Positions 1 to 8,203 of a stretch of DNA of 64,000 bases are shown here, piece by piece. The DNA is from Roseomonas alba. GTDB lineage: Bacteria > Pseudomonadota > Alphaproteobacteria > Acetobacterales > Acetobacteraceae. Below the pieces are notes generated by a model. The model saw nothing but the letters and a program-made list of their open reading frames with translations. It did not search any database and had not been told where the DNA came from. The DNA lies in NCBI RefSeq assembly GCF_019430885.1, contig NZ_JAHYBZ010000013.1, positions 42,281 to 106,280 on the forward strand, written 5' to 3'. Within the stretch, counting starts at the first letter, position 1, and each line of letters begins with the position of its first letter. Position numbers and translations under genes: made by a program.

Positions 1-834
1 GGAGGTCAGCACGACATTGGGCAGCGCCGCCAGCGGATGCCCGGCCGGCAGGGGCTCCTCGACGAAGACATCGAGACCGGCGGCGCCGATCCGGCCGCTG
101 CGCAGCGCCTCGATCAGGGCGGGCTCATCCACGATCGCGCCGCGTGCGGTGTTCACGAACAGCGCGCCGGGACGCATCTTCGCCAGGCGCTCCGCACTCA
201 GGAAGCCGCGCGTCGCGTCGTTCAGCAGCAGGTGCAGCGAGACGACGTGGCTTTCCGCCAGCAGCGTGTCGAGGTCGGTGAAGGTGACCCCCGGCGGGGC
301 GTCCTTCGCCGAGCGGTTCCAGGCCAGCACGCGCATCCCGCAGCCGAGGCACAGCCGCGCCATCTCCGCCCCGATGCCGCCGAAGCCGATGAGCCCGACC
401 GTCTTGCCGGTGAGCTGCATGCCCTCCGTGCGCGGCCAGCCGCCGCCGACCATGCTGTGGTGGATGGGTCCGATGCCGCGGGCGGCCGCCCACATCAGGG
501 CGAAGGCCATCTCGGCGACGGCGGTGTCGCCATAGCCCTTGATGATGTGGACCTTGACGCCGCATTCGGCCTCCAGCGCCTCCGGGTCCATGTAGGACCG
601 CGCGCCGGTGCCGAGGAAGACGATGTGCTTCAGGTCGGGGCAGCGCTTCACGACCTCGACCGGGAAATGCGTGTGGTCGTCGATGGCGATGTCCACGCCC
701 TCCAGCAGGGCGGGCAGGTCATCGGGGGTGATGTCGGGGTTCTCGTGGATCGTGACCGGCAGGTCGGCCGGCCGGTGCAGGCGGCGCATGATCGCGGCCA
801 GTGGGGCATTGGCATCGACGAAGGCTGCGCGCAT
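1..834 (-). CDS. D-2-hydroxyacid dehydrogenase, C-terminus cut by window edge
   Basis: NAD(P)-dependent oxidoreductase of the D-isomer-specific 2-hydroxyacid dehydrogenase family, which reduces 2-oxoacids or oxidises 2-hydroxyacids in the cytoplasm. The 278 visible residues hold the N-terminal flavodoxin-like part and most of the Rossmann domain. The nucleotide motif G-x-G-x-x-G is at residues 150-155, the family catalytic Arg is R231 in NTARG, and an acidic pair follows in FVEEP (about 257-261). The catalytic His lies beyond position 1. The start is the ATG at 834; no in-frame alternative looks better. Substrate cannot be told from sequence; phosphoglycerate- or hydroxypyruvate-type activity is possible. 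It is followed on the same strand, 46 bp away, by the YihY-type gene, which reads toward it. Confidence 0.88.
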   Translation of the reverse strand, partial: MRAAFVDANAPLAAIMRRLHRPADLPVTIHENPDITPDDLPALLEGVDIAIDDHTHFPVEVVKRCPDLKHIVFLGTGARSYMDPEALEAECGVKVHIIKGYGDTAVAEMAFALMWAAARGIGPIHHSMVGGGWPRTEGMQLTGKTVGLIGFGGIGAEMARLCLGCGMRVLAWNRSAKDAPPGVTFTDLDTLLAESHVVSLHLLLNDATRGFLSAERLAKMRPGALFVNTARGAIVDEPALIEALRSGRIGAAGLDVFVEEPLPAGHPLAALPNVVLTS

Positions 835-880
835 GGGCGTCTCCCGTTCCGGCGTTTCCGCCGGCGATCCTGCCCGGCGC

Positions 881-1753
881 TCAGGCCGGCGTCGAGGCGT
901 GCTCCTCCATCAGCGCGACATTCAGCTCGGCGCCGAGCAGCACGACGAAGACGCTGACCCAGAACCACATCAGCAGCACGACCACGGCGCCGAGCGGCCC
1001 GTACATCAGGTCATAGGTCGCGAAGTTCGAGACGTAGAGCGTGAAGCCAAAGGACGCCAAGGCCCAGATCAGCGTCGCCACCACCGCCCCCGGCAGCGTC
1101 CAGAGCACCCCCGGATGCGCCCCGGACGGCCCCAGCCGATACACCACGATCAGGCCGAGGAAGACGAAGAGCAGCACCGTCCCCATGGACAGGCCCCGCA
1201 GCGTCCAGGCCTGCGGCGCCGGCAGGCCGAACAGCGCCGCGACCCCCGGCAGCGCGACCAGGGAGGCGATGGCGAAGGTCGCCGCCACCGTCGCCGCCAG
1301 GGTGATGCCGATGGCGAGCAGGTGATAGTGCAGGAAGCCGCGCGTCTCCTGCACATTATGGGCAATGTTCAGCGCCCCCAGCATCGCCCGCGTGCCGGCC
1401 GAGGCCGACCAGATCGCCACGCCGCCCGAGACGATCGCGCCCCAGCTCATTGACGGGCGCGGCTGCTCGACCAGGGCATGCAGCCGGTCGGCGACGAGTT
1501 CATAGGTCTCGAGCGGCACCAGCTCGCGCAGGATCTCGAGCTGCGGTTCGACCGTCGCGCTGTCGAAGGCCATGCCGTAGATCAGCACCAGCAGGAAGAT
1601 CGCCGGGAACAGGGCGAGCGTCGCGTAGAAGGCACAGCCCGCGGCGGTCAGCGAAATGCGGTCCGACGCCGCGGCGCGCCAGACGCGCAGGCCGATGGCG
1701 ATCGCACCCTCCCGGGGCGAGCGCGGCTCGTGCAACGGCGGCATGACATCCAT
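881..1753 (-). CDS. YihY/BrkB-family inner membrane protein
   Basis: Integral membrane protein of the YihY / virulence factor BrkB family, 290 residues. About six hydrophobic segments are visible. The first follows a conserved N-terminal stretch with ISLTAAGCAFYATLALFPAI, as is usual for the family. A later segment carries the typical YGPLGAVVVLLMWFW signature near the C-terminus, and the tail LLGAELNVALMEE is also characteristic. The molecular role is not established; family members were once misnamed RNase BN. The frame stays open upstream of 1753, but that part is Arg/Gly-rich and reads as antisense of the EF-hand gene, so the ATG at 1753 (or a second ATG at 1744) is preferred. Confidence 0.88.
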   Translation of the reverse strand: MDVMPPLHEPRSPREGAIAIGLRVWRAAASDRISLTAAGCAFYATLALFPAIFLLVLIYGMAFDSATVEPQLEILRELVPLETYELVADRLHALVEQPRPSMSWGAIVSGGVAIWSASAGTRAMLGALNIAHNVQETRGFLHYHLLAIGITLAATVAATFAIASLVALPGVAALFGLPAPQAWTLRGLSMGTVLLFVFLGLIVVYRLGPSGAHPGVLWTLPGAVVATLIWALASFGFTLYVSNFATYDLMYGPLGAVVVLLMWFWVSVFVVLLGAELNVALMEEHASTPA

Positions 1754-1806
1754 GCCGATGGAGCTAGGACAAATCGCGGCGGGAGGGAATCGCCGCCGCG
1801 TGACAG

Positions 1807-2217
1807 TCACGCCTTCGTTGGATCGGCGTCGGTCGCGGGCGGCGCGAAGTTGCGATCGGTCCGCGCCCGCAGCTCCAGCGGTGTGATCCGTCCATCCTGG
1901 TCGGTATCCAACCGCTGGAGCAGGGCGGCGAGCGTATTGCCCGTGGGCGTACCCGGCCCCGCCGTCATGGCGGGGCGATGCTGCAATGTTTGCAGCCTGG
2001 CGGCGAACTCCTGTTGGCCGCCTGCAGCCTGAAGCCGAGCCGCGTCCTGCTGGCTCTGCATGCGAAAGGCCCGGATGGCCTGGGGGGCAGTAGGGGAACG
2101 ATCCGGGTCGATCGGCATGGCTGCGTACTCCGTGATGGTCTGGCACCCGTCTTTCTGCCGGGTCACGCCGTCCTGGCGCAGGCGGGTCATTGCAGCCGGC
2201 GTGCCAGAGCGTGCCAT
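1807..2217 (-). CDS. small EF-hand protein
   Basis: Protein of 136 residues with one clear calcium-binding EF-hand loop near the C-terminus. D104, D106, D108, I111 and E115 occupy the canonical positions of a 12-residue loop (D-x-D-x-D-G-x-I-x-x-x-E). The middle, residues 45-80, is Gln/Ala-rich and probably helical. No signal peptide or membrane segment is evident from the ATG at 2217. An upstream in-frame start at 2334 would translate through the palindromic repeat at 2253-2330 and is rejected. The lone hand suggests a calcium sensor or a dimerising protein, but the function is unknown. The N-terminal boundary is uncertain because no strong Shine-Dalgarno sequence was found. Confidence 0.6.
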   Translation of the reverse strand: MARSGTPAAMTRLRQDGVTRQKDGCQTITEYAAMPIDPDRSPTAPQAIRAFRMQSQQDAARLQAAGGQQEFAARLQTLQHRPAMTAGPGTPTGNTLAALLQRLDTDQDGRITPLELRARTDRNFAPPATDADPTKA

Positions 2218-2252
2218 CGCCGCGAAAAAATCTGGGAGTCTGTCAGGAATGC

Positions 2253-2330
2253 CCGGCACCGGCCCCCACCCGGCCACCCACCTCAGTATCCTGGAATGGG
2301 TGGCCGGGTGGGGGTGCGGGCCGGTGCCGG
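2253..2330. repeat. long imperfect palindrome, intergenic repeat copy A
   Basis: Left arm 2253-2280 is the reverse complement of right arm 2297-2330 apart from a short insertion in the right arm. The central loop contains AGTATCCTGG. The same loop and similar flanking arms recur at 22411-22468. It lies between the methyltransferase and the EF-hand gene and resembles a REP-type palindromic element. Confidence 0.75.
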
Positions 2331-2333
2331 ACA

Positions 2334-2361
2334 CGGAAACGCGCCGTACGGCGCGTTTCCG
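2334..2361. terminator. perfect 28-nt palindrome after methyltransferase gene
   Basis: The 28 nt are fully self-complementary: a 13-bp stem starting CGGAAACGCG and a central TA. It sits 8 nt past the stop codon of the methyltransferase gene on the minus strand. No T-run follows, so it is a hairpin terminator or mRNA 3'-end stabiliser by position rather than a textbook intrinsic terminator. Confidence 0.55.
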
Positions 2362-2369
2362 AACAGATT

Positions 2370-3290
2370 CTACGCGGCGGCCGGATCGAGCCGCACGAAG
2401 GTCAGCTCATGCTTGTTGTGGAAGGCGTGGAACAGCCTTCCGCCGGGGATGGCGGCGAAGGCGGCAGCGGTGTCGTGGTCCGTCTCGCCCTGGAATTTCA
2501 GGGTGCAGAAGACGTTGCGCGCCGCCCCGGCCTCCAGCCAGCGCTGCACCAGGGCCAACAGCCGGGCCGGGTAGCAGATGATGTCCGAGAACAGCCAGTC
2601 GACCGGCACTTCCTGCCGGGGATCGAGGCCGAAGGCGCTCTCCTGTCGGCAGGAAACGCCGGGCATGGCCGCGATGGCCAGGTCGAGCGGGGCCTTGTCC
2701 ACCGCGACCACCTGCGCGCCGAGTTTGGCGATGACCCAGGTCCAGCCACCCGGGGACGCCCCCAGGTCGAGGCAGGTCTCGCCCGGGACGGGATGGCGGC
2801 CGATGCGGGTCAGCCCCTCCCACAGCTTCAGATAGGCGCGCGAGGGCGGGCCCTCCCGGTCCTCCGCGAAGCGGGGTTCGCCATTCACGAAGGGGCTGGT
2901 CTTGGTGGGGGAGGCGAGCATCCGGTCCGGCGCGAGCAGCGTCCAGGCGCCGAGATGCGCGCTCGGCGCCGGCTCGGGGAAGACGAGCGCGCGCGCCTTC
3001 ACCGGGGGCAGGCGCTCGGCCAGCAGGGCGGAACGGCGATGATGCAGCAGCGGATAATGCGACCAGTTGCGCTGGATCGCCCGCAGCGCATCCGCCCCGG
3101 CCTTCACCGAGGGGACGGCGATCTCCCGCGGGTCGGTCCAGATGTCGAGTGCCCAGGGTGCGGCGACCGGCGGATCGGGCGACAGCGCCAAGCGGCCGTG
3201 CCAGGTGCCCAAACGCGCCCCGGCACGGCGCAGGTCTTCCTCGACGTCGCGCTCGAAGCCCTCCGCGGCCAGGTAGGCGCTGCGGATCAC
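2370..3290 (-). CDS. RlmM-like rRNA 2'-O-methyltransferase (FtsJ fold)
   Basis: SAM-dependent methyltransferase with the RrmJ/FtsJ-type fold, most like the catalytic half of RlmM, which methylates the 2'-O of C2498 in E. coli 23S rRNA. The SAM-binding loop LDLGASPGG is at 174-182. The K-D-K-E catalytic tetrad of 2'-O-methyltransferases can be assigned as K155, D236, K265 and E295 (the last in NKHELT). The 306 residues are shorter than E. coli RlmM (about 366), so the N-terminal RNA-binding part is reduced. The start is a GTG at 3290 whose last two bases belong to the TGA stop of the DUF423 gene (GTGA overlap), implying translational coupling. Exact rRNA target is inferred. Confidence 0.85.
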   Translation of the reverse strand: MIRSAYLAAEGFERDVEEDLRRAGARLGTWHGRLALSPDPPVAAPWALDIWTDPREIAVPSVKAGADALRAIQRNWSHYPLLHHRRSALLAERLPPVKARALVFPEPAPSAHLGAWTLLAPDRMLASPTKTSPFVNGEPRFAEDREGPPSRAYLKLWEGLTRIGRHPVPGETCLDLGASPGGWTWVIAKLGAQVVAVDKAPLDLAIAAMPGVSCRQESAFGLDPRQEVPVDWLFSDIICYPARLLALVQRWLEAGAARNVFCTLKFQGETDHDTAAAFAAIPGGRLFHAFHNKHELTFVRLDPAAA

Positions 3291-3652
3291 CGTTTCAGCG
3301 CGGCGATCGCCAGCGCGGCCCAGCCCGCCATGAGCAGCGTGCCGCCGACCGGCGCCAGCGGCACCGGCAACGGCGCCCGGCCCGTCACGCTCCACCACAC
3401 CCCGCCGCAGAAGAGCAGGATGCCGAGGGCGAAGCAGGCGCCGGCCAGGTTCGCCGCGCGACGTCCGCGCTCGACCATCAGCCCGACGGCCAGCAGCGCC
3501 AGGGCGTGCCAGCCCTGCATGGTCAGCGCGCTTTCCGCCGCGCGCCGCGGCGCGATGTCATAGGCCGCCGGCGCGCCATGCGCGGCCCAGGCGGCAAGGG
3601 CGACGGCGATGAGCCCGGCCACGGCTCCCAGGAACAGCCAGAGACGATGCAT
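3287..3652 (-). CDS. DUF423 family small membrane protein
   Basis: A 121-residue inner-membrane protein with four predicted hydrophobic segments. The N-terminal segment plus AAWAAHG and the middle MQGWHALALLAVGL are typical of DUF423 (YgdD/YwdK-like) proteins. The biochemical function of the family is not known. The ATG at 3652 gives the normal family length. The gene overlaps the following methyltransferase start by 4 nt and is probably cotranscribed with it. The next upstream gene ends only 19 nt before it on the same strand. Confidence 0.88.
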   Translation of the reverse strand: MHRLWLFLGAVAGLIAVALAAWAAHGAPAAYDIAPRRAAESALTMQGWHALALLAVGLMVERGRRAANLAGACFALGILLFCGGVWWSVTGRAPLPVPLAPVGGTLLMAGWAALAIAALKR

Positions 3653-3671
3653 GGGCCGGGATGTAGGCCGG

Positions 3672-3953
3672 TCAGGTCCGGCTGAACAGGCGCCGCACGC
3701 GCTCGGCCGCGCCGGCCAGACGCCGACAGGCGGAGGCTTCGAGGTCTTGGACGCGGGAGACGTGCCGCGGCCACCGGCCCTCCACCCAGTTCCAGCGCCG
3801 GGCGGCCCAGATGTGCTGGTCCCGCAGGACGAAGACGCCCAGGGCGAGGAAGAGGAAGCCCTGCAGGAAAGGCAGGATCAGCCCGGCCACGCCCAGGGCG
3901 AGGAAGGACCAGCCGGTCAGCTTCCGGGACAAGGAAGGGCGCAGGATGACCAT
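3672..3953 (-). CDS. small membrane protein (PGPGW/DUF454-like)
   Basis: A 93-residue protein with one or two hydrophobic segments (LGVAGLILPFLQGFLFLALG) followed by a basic cytoplasmic tail rich in Arg and aromatic residues. The arrangement G-x-x-G-x-x-L-P-x-x-x-G-x-x-F resembles small membrane proteins of the PGPGW or DUF454 type, but the diagnostic PGPGW string is absent, so the family is tentative. Start at ATG 3953; an upstream in-frame start at 3989 would add 12 mostly polar residues. Function unknown. Confidence 0.65.
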   Translation of the reverse strand: MVILRPSLSRKLTGWSFLALGVAGLILPFLQGFLFLALGVFVLRDQHIWAARRWNWVEGRWPRHVSRVQDLEASACRRLAGAAERVRRLFSRT

Positions 3954-4057
3954 ACGGGCGGAGATGGGCCGCGATGACCCGCGCCGCAACCAAGGTTACA
4001 ATTTTGGCGGGCGCCAGGGCCCGCAGACCCGCGGGTGTCCCCGGCGCGCCTGACCTT

Positions 4058-5038
4058 TCAGCCGAGCGTAATCCCCGCCTCCCGGATCGTCTCCTCCGCA
4101 TTGCGGCGCTGCCCGGCCAGCCAGGTTGCGAAGACCTCCGGCGAGCTGCCGACCATGACGGCGCCGGCCGGGTCCATGCGCTCGCGCACCTTGGGCGCGC
4201 GGGCGGAGACCGCCGCCACGGCCGCCATCCGCTCGATGATCGGGCGCGGCGTGCCGGAGGCGGCGAACAACCCGTTCCAGTCCACCATGTCGTAGCCGGG
4301 GAAGCCCGATTCCGCGACGGTGGGCACATCTGGCAGGGATGGCGGCCGTTCCAAGCTCGTCACGGCCAGGATGCGCGCCCGCCCGGACTGCACCGGCGGT
4401 CGGATGGACGATGTCGTGATCAGCACCGCGTCGATGCTGCCCGACATGATGTCGCGCGCCGCATCGGCGCCGCCGCGATAGGGGGCATGGACCAGGCGCA
4501 CGCCGGCCCGGTGCTCGAAGGCCGCGAGGGCGAGATGCCCCATCCCCGCCGCCGGCGGCGTGCCGACCGAGATCGTGTTCGGCCGCTCCTTCGCGACGGC
4601 GATGAACTCGGCAAGGGTGCGCGCCGGGAAATCCTGCTTCACCGCGATCACCTGCGGGAAGGCCGCGACCTGGGTCACCGGCACGAAGGCGGTCTTGTAG
4701 TCGAAGGTCAGGTCGCGCAGCAGCACCGGGTTGGTGAGCTGGTTCGCCGCGTCGATCAGGAAGGTGTAGCCGTCATGCGGCGATTGCAGCGTGGCGCTGG
4801 CCGCGACCACGGCATTCCCGCCGGTGCGGTTCTCGATGACGATGTTCTGGCCCAGCGCCTCCTGCATGTCGGCGGCGATGGCGCGGGCCGCGGTGTCGGC
4901 CGCCCCGCCGGCGGCGAAGGCGACGACCCAGCGGATCGGCCGGTTCGGCCAGACGTCCTGGGCGAGCGCCGGCCTCGCCAGGACCGGCGTGGCGAGCGTG
5001 GCGGCGAGGAGCCTCCGGCGTGTCATTGATGCGTTCAT
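4058..5038 (-). CDS. Bug/TctC-type periplasmic solute-binding protein 1
   Basis: Periplasmic binding protein of the Bug (Bordetella uptake gene) family, the receptor component of tripartite tricarboxylate transporters. It has 326 residues, the usual length. Residues 1-27 form an export signal with an Arg-rich start and cleavage after ARPALA-Q. Then comes the family hallmark WPNRPIRWVVAFAAGGAADT, where PIRxVVPF is the consensus, and later HAPYRGGADAARDIM and LPDVPTVAESGFPGY, both conserved in the family. No TctA/TctB membrane subunits lie nearby, so it is an orphan receptor. It is the last gene of the LacI-leuCDB unit, 30 nt after leuB, so its ligand is probably a substrate of those enzymes, such as a branched or hydroxylated di- or tricarboxylate. 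Confidence 0.92.
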   Translation of the reverse strand: MNASMTRRRLLAATLATPVLARPALAQDVWPNRPIRWVVAFAAGGAADTAARAIAADMQEALGQNIVIENRTGGNAVVAASATLQSPHDGYTFLIDAANQLTNPVLLRDLTFDYKTAFVPVTQVAAFPQVIAVKQDFPARTLAEFIAVAKERPNTISVGTPPAAGMGHLALAAFEHRAGVRLVHAPYRGGADAARDIMSGSIDAVLITTSSIRPPVQSGRARILAVTSLERPPSLPDVPTVAESGFPGYDMVDWNGLFAASGTPRPIIERMAAVAAVSARAPKVRERMDPAGAVMVGSSPEVFATWLAGQRRNAEETIREAGITLG

Positions 5039-5068
5039 TGTCGTTGTCCTCCCTGTCTGGTTGCGGAT

Positions 5069-6145
5069 TCAGTTGGCGAGTCGGGCGATCTCCCGTGCGA
5101 CGGCGTCGCCCATGGCTTCGGTGCCGAGCCGCGTGGCGCCGGCTTCCATGATGTCCCCGGTGCGATAGCCCTCGGCGAGGACGCGGCGCACCGCGGTCTC
5201 GATGCGCTCGGCCATTGCTGGCTGGCCGAGCGAGTGGCGCAGCAGCATCGCCCCGCATAGGATCGAGGCCAGCGGATTGGCGATGTCCTTGCCCGCGATG
5301 TCGGGTGCGGAGCCGTGCACCGGCTCGTACAGCCCGCGCCCTTCGGCATTCAGCGAGGCCGAGGGCAGCATGCCGATCGACCCCGTCAGCATCGCCGCGG
5401 CGTCGGAGAGGATGTCGCCGAAGATGTTGCCGGTGACGATGACATCGAAGTCGCGCGGCCGGCGGATCAGATGCATCGACGCCGCATCGACATAGAGATG
5501 CGACAGCTCGACATCGGGGTATTCGCGCCCGACCTCGGTGACGACCTCGCGCCATAGCGCCATGGTCTCCAGCACATTGGCCTTGTCGACCGAGCACAGC
5601 TTCTTCCGCCGTCCCTGCGCAGCCTTGAAGCCGGCATGGGCGACGCGGCGGATCTCGCTTTCGGTGTAGCGCATGGTGTTGACGCCCACGCGTTCGCCAT
5701 TCGTCACATGCACGCCGCGCGGCGTGCCGAAATAGATGTCGCTGGTGAGTTCCCGCAGCACGACGAGGTCGACGCCCTCGATCGCCTCGCGCTTCAGGGT
5801 CGAGGCGCCGATCAGCTCCGGAAAGGCGGTGACGGGCCGGAAGTTGGCGAACAGGTCCATGCGCTTGCGCAGGCGCAGCAGCGCATGCCCGCCGCGCTGC
5901 TCGGGCGGCCGCAGGTCGCTCTCATAGGTGCCGGCCGCGCCGAACAGCACGGCATCGGCCCGTTCGGCCAGTTCGGCCGTGGCTTCCGGCAGCGGGTCGC
6001 CGGTGGTGTCGTAGGCGGCATCGCCGATCGGCGCCTCGGTGAAGTCGAATTGCGGGCCGTTGGCGGCGACGGCGCGCAGCGCCTTCACGGCCTGCGCGGT
6101 CACCTCCGGCCCGATGCCGTCGCCGGCGAGCAATGCGATATGCAT
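5069..6145 (-). CDS. leuB: 3-isopropylmalate dehydrogenase (or paralogue)
   Basis: NAD-dependent beta-decarboxylating dehydrogenase of 358 residues, the normal LeuB length. The N-terminus MHIALLAGDGIGPEV and the NAD-binding tail with GSAPDIAGK and ANPLASILCGAML identify the isopropylmalate/isocitrate dehydrogenase family. RLRKRMDLFANFRPV matches the substrate-loop region of LeuB. The reaction is oxidative decarboxylation of 3-isopropylmalate to 2-oxoisocaproate in leucine synthesis. The ATG at 6145 is preceded by an in-frame extension that is Arg/His-rich and rejected. A palindrome-containing 12-mer shared with the hyuA promoter covers its ribosome-binding region. It follows leuD by 14 nt. 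Association with a LacI-type regulator and Bug protein, without leuA, leaves a catabolic role open. Confidence 0.9.
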   Translation of the reverse strand: MHIALLAGDGIGPEVTAQAVKALRAVAANGPQFDFTEAPIGDAAYDTTGDPLPEATAELAERADAVLFGAAGTYESDLRPPEQRGGHALLRLRKRMDLFANFRPVTAFPELIGASTLKREAIEGVDLVVLRELTSDIYFGTPRGVHVTNGERVGVNTMRYTESEIRRVAHAGFKAAQGRRKKLCSVDKANVLETMALWREVVTEVGREYPDVELSHLYVDAASMHLIRRPRDFDVIVTGNIFGDILSDAAAMLTGSIGMLPSASLNAEGRGLYEPVHGSAPDIAGKDIANPLASILCGAMLLRHSLGQPAMAERIETAVRRVLAEGYRTGDIMEAGATRLGTEAMGDAVAREIARLAN

Positions 6146-6157
6146 GAAACGTTTCCT
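6144..6157 (-). promoter_or_regulatory. LacI-type operator-like site before leuB
   Basis: On the minus strand this reads GGAAACGTTTCA immediately before the leuB start; the core GAAACGTTTC is a perfect 10-bp palindrome, the form typical of LacI-family operators. The identical 12-mer occurs upstream of hyuA at about 16121-16134. Because it sits between leuD and leuB and its GGA could serve as a ribosome-binding site, regulation from here is uncertain. Confidence 0.45.
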
Positions 6158-6159
6158 CG

Positions 6160-6759
6160 TCAGAAGTTCGAGCGATCCATCCGCCGCTCGAAGGCGGCGA
6201 TGTCCTCCTGGTGGGACAGGGTGAAGGCAAGCTCGTCCACGCCTTCCAACAGGCAATGGCGGGTGAATGGGTCGATATCGAAATGATAGACTGCGCCGTT
6301 CGCGGCCGTCACGGTCTGGGTGGCCAGGTCGACGGCGATCTCCGCGCCGGGATGCGCCTCCGCCTCGGCGATCAGCGCGGCCACCGCGTCCTCGGCCAGC
6401 ACGACCGGCAGGATGCCGTTCTTCACCGCGTTGATGGCGAAGATGTCGCCGAAGGACGGTGCGATCACCGCGCGGATGCCATGGCCCTGGACGGCCCAGA
6501 CGGCGTTCTCGCGGGACGACCCGCAGGCGAAGTTGCGCCCGCCGAGGATGATGCGGGCATCGCGCCAGCCCTCCCGGTTCAGCGGGAAGTCCGGCACCTC
6601 CGACCCGTCGGGCGCGTAGCGCAGGTCGCGGAACAGGCAGGCGCCGTGATCCTCGTCGCGCTGCATGTGCAGGAAGCGCGCCGGCAGGATCTGGTCGGTG
6701 TCGATGTTGTCCCGCGCGAAGGGCACGGCGGCGGCATGCAGCGTCGTGAAGCGGTCCAT
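6160..6759 (-). CDS. leuD: 3-isopropylmalate dehydratase small subunit
   Basis: Swivel-domain subunit of isopropylmalate isomerase, 199 residues. DNIDTDQILPARFL near residue 18 and GRNFACGSSRENAVW near residue 73 are the invariant LeuD signatures, followed by the conserved SFGDIFAINAVKNG. Together with LeuC it interconverts 2- and 3-isopropylmalate through a citraconate-like intermediate. The ATG at 6759 is one base past the leuC stop codon, so the two subunits are coupled and made together. The fit to bacterial LeuD is very good, but related small subunits act in citraconate or dimethylmalate metabolism, and the operon context does not settle the substrate. Confidence 0.92.
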   Translation of the reverse strand: MDRFTTLHAAAVPFARDNIDTDQILPARFLHMQRDEDHGACLFRDLRYAPDGSEVPDFPLNREGWRDARIILGGRNFACGSSRENAVWAVQGHGIRAVIAPSFGDIFAINAVKNGILPVVLAEDAVAALIAEAEAHPGAEIAVDLATQTVTAANGAVYHFDIDPFTRHCLLEGVDELAFTLSHQEDIAAFERRMDRSNF

Positions 6760-6760
6760 C

Positions 6761-8185
6761 TCAGCCCCCCGTCATCCGGCGCACATCGGTGATGTGCCCG
6801 GTCACCGCGGCGGCGGCGGCCATGGCCGGGCTCATCAGATGCGTGCGCACGCCGGGGCCCTGGCGCCCGCGGAAATTGCGGTTGGTGGTGGCGGCGACGC
6901 GCTCGCCCGGGGCCGCGATCTCCCCATTCGTGCCGAGGCACATGGAGCAACCGGCCTCGCGCCAGTCGAAGCCGGCCTCGGTGAAGATGCGGTCGAGTCC
7001 CTCGGCCTCGGCCTGGCGCTTCACCGGCGCGGAGCCGGGCACCACCCAGGCCGTCACCCCCTCCGCCACGCGCCGGCCGCGCGCAATGGCGGCGGCGGCG
7101 CGCAGATCCTCGATCCGGCCATTGGTGCAGGACCCGATGAAGACCCGGTCGATGCGCAGTTCCTCGACCGGCATGCCCGGCGTCAGGCCCATATAGGCGA
7201 AGGTGTCCTGCATGGCGGCGCGACGCTCGGCGTCTTCCTCCTGCGTCGGGTCGGGCACCTGGCCATCGGCGGCAACCGCATCCTGCGGCGAATTGCCCCA
7301 GGTGACGGTGGGCGCGATGGCGGCGGCGTCGATCGTCACCTCGCGGTCGAAGCGCGCGCCGGCGTCGGTCGCGAGCGCGCGCCAGCGTTCCACCGCGCGA
7401 TCCCACTCCGCGCCCTTCGGCGCATAGGGGCGGCCGGCGAGATAGGCGAAGGTCGTCTCGTCCGGCGTGACCATGCCGGCGCGGCCGCCTGCCTCGATAG
7501 ACATGTTGCACAGGGTCAGCCGGCCTTCCATGGACAGGCCGCGTATCGCGCTGCCGGCGTATTCGATGACATGCCCCGCCGCACCCGCCGCGCCGATGGT
7601 GGCGATGATGTGCAGGATCACGTCCTTGGCCGTGACGCCGGCGCCGAGGTCGCCCTCCACCGTGATGCGCATGGTCGCCGGCTTGCGCTGCCACAGCGTC
7701 TGCGTCGCGAGCACATGAGTGACCTCGGTCATGCCGATGCCAAAGGCGAGTGCGCCGAGCGCGCCATGGGTCGAGGTGTGGCTGTCCGGGCAGACCATCA
7801 GCAGGCCCGGCTGTGTCAGGCCCTGTTCGGGGCCGATGACATGGACGATGCCCTGGCCCTCGTCCTTGAGGCCGAACAGTTGGAAGCCATGCTCGGCGCT
7901 GTTGCGTTCCAGCGTCTCGACCATGAAGCGCCGTGCGGGATCGGGGATGGCGGCGGTCTCCCGCGTGTCGGTCGGCACGTAATGGTCGGGCACGCCGAAG
8001 ATGCGGTCCGGCGCGCGAGGTTTCAGCCCGCGCCGGCGCAGCATGTCGAAGGCCGGTTCGCTGCCGTCGTGGATCAGGTGGCGATCGACATAGAGGAGCA
8101 CCTGGCCATCGGGCCGTTCCAGGACGCGGTGCCGGTCCCAAATCTTTTCGAACATGGTGCGGGGTGCGGCGTCCTCAGGCGGCAT
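6761..8185 (-). CDS. leuC: 3-isopropylmalate dehydratase large subunit
   Basis: Aconitase-superfamily 4Fe-4S hydro-lyase of 474 residues. The cluster ligands are C353 (in GSCTN), C413 and C416 (in AGCSMC). The substrate-loop signature VCPDSHTSTHGALG is at 131-144, and the C-terminal NRNFRGRQGPG and THLMSPAMAA motifs are typical of LeuC. ATG 8185 gives ten extra residues relative to an internal ATG at 8155 (MFEKIWDRH), which aligns better with E. coli LeuC; either start is possible. It begins 18 nt after the stop of the LacI-type regulator gene and leads directly into leuD and leuB. No 2-isopropylmalate synthase gene is present in the window. Confidence 0.93.
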   Translation of the reverse strand: MPPEDAAPRTMFEKIWDRHRVLERPDGQVLLYVDRHLIHDGSEPAFDMLRRRGLKPRAPDRIFGVPDHYVPTDTRETAAIPDPARRFMVETLERNSAEHGFQLFGLKDEGQGIVHVIGPEQGLTQPGLLMVCPDSHTSTHGALGALAFGIGMTEVTHVLATQTLWQRKPATMRITVEGDLGAGVTAKDVILHIIATIGAAGAAGHVIEYAGSAIRGLSMEGRLTLCNMSIEAGGRAGMVTPDETTFAYLAGRPYAPKGAEWDRAVERWRALATDAGARFDREVTIDAAAIAPTVTWGNSPQDAVAADGQVPDPTQEEDAERRAAMQDTFAYMGLTPGMPVEELRIDRVFIGSCTNGRIEDLRAAAAIARGRRVAEGVTAWVVPGSAPVKRQAEAEGLDRIFTEAGFDWREAGCSMCLGTNGEIAAPGERVAATTNRNFRGRQGPGVRTHLMSPAMAAAAAVTGHITDVRRMTGG

Positions 8186-8203
8186 GACCGGTCTCCGGCG
8201 TCG

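Noticed and set aside
377..386. Acidic EDEEELEEQE segment of MrpD as a novel insertion (residues 377-386 of the protein encoded at 39161-40762)
   Set aside because: From memory, similar acidic stretches before the last helix group occur in other alphaproteobacterial Pha/Mrp D subunits, so it is probably a lineage feature and not a novelty.
2218..2334. N-terminal extension of the EF-hand gene to 2334
   Set aside because: It would translate the palindromic repeat; the resulting Pro/His/Gly/Trp string resembles the accidental translation of the other repeat copy at 22411.
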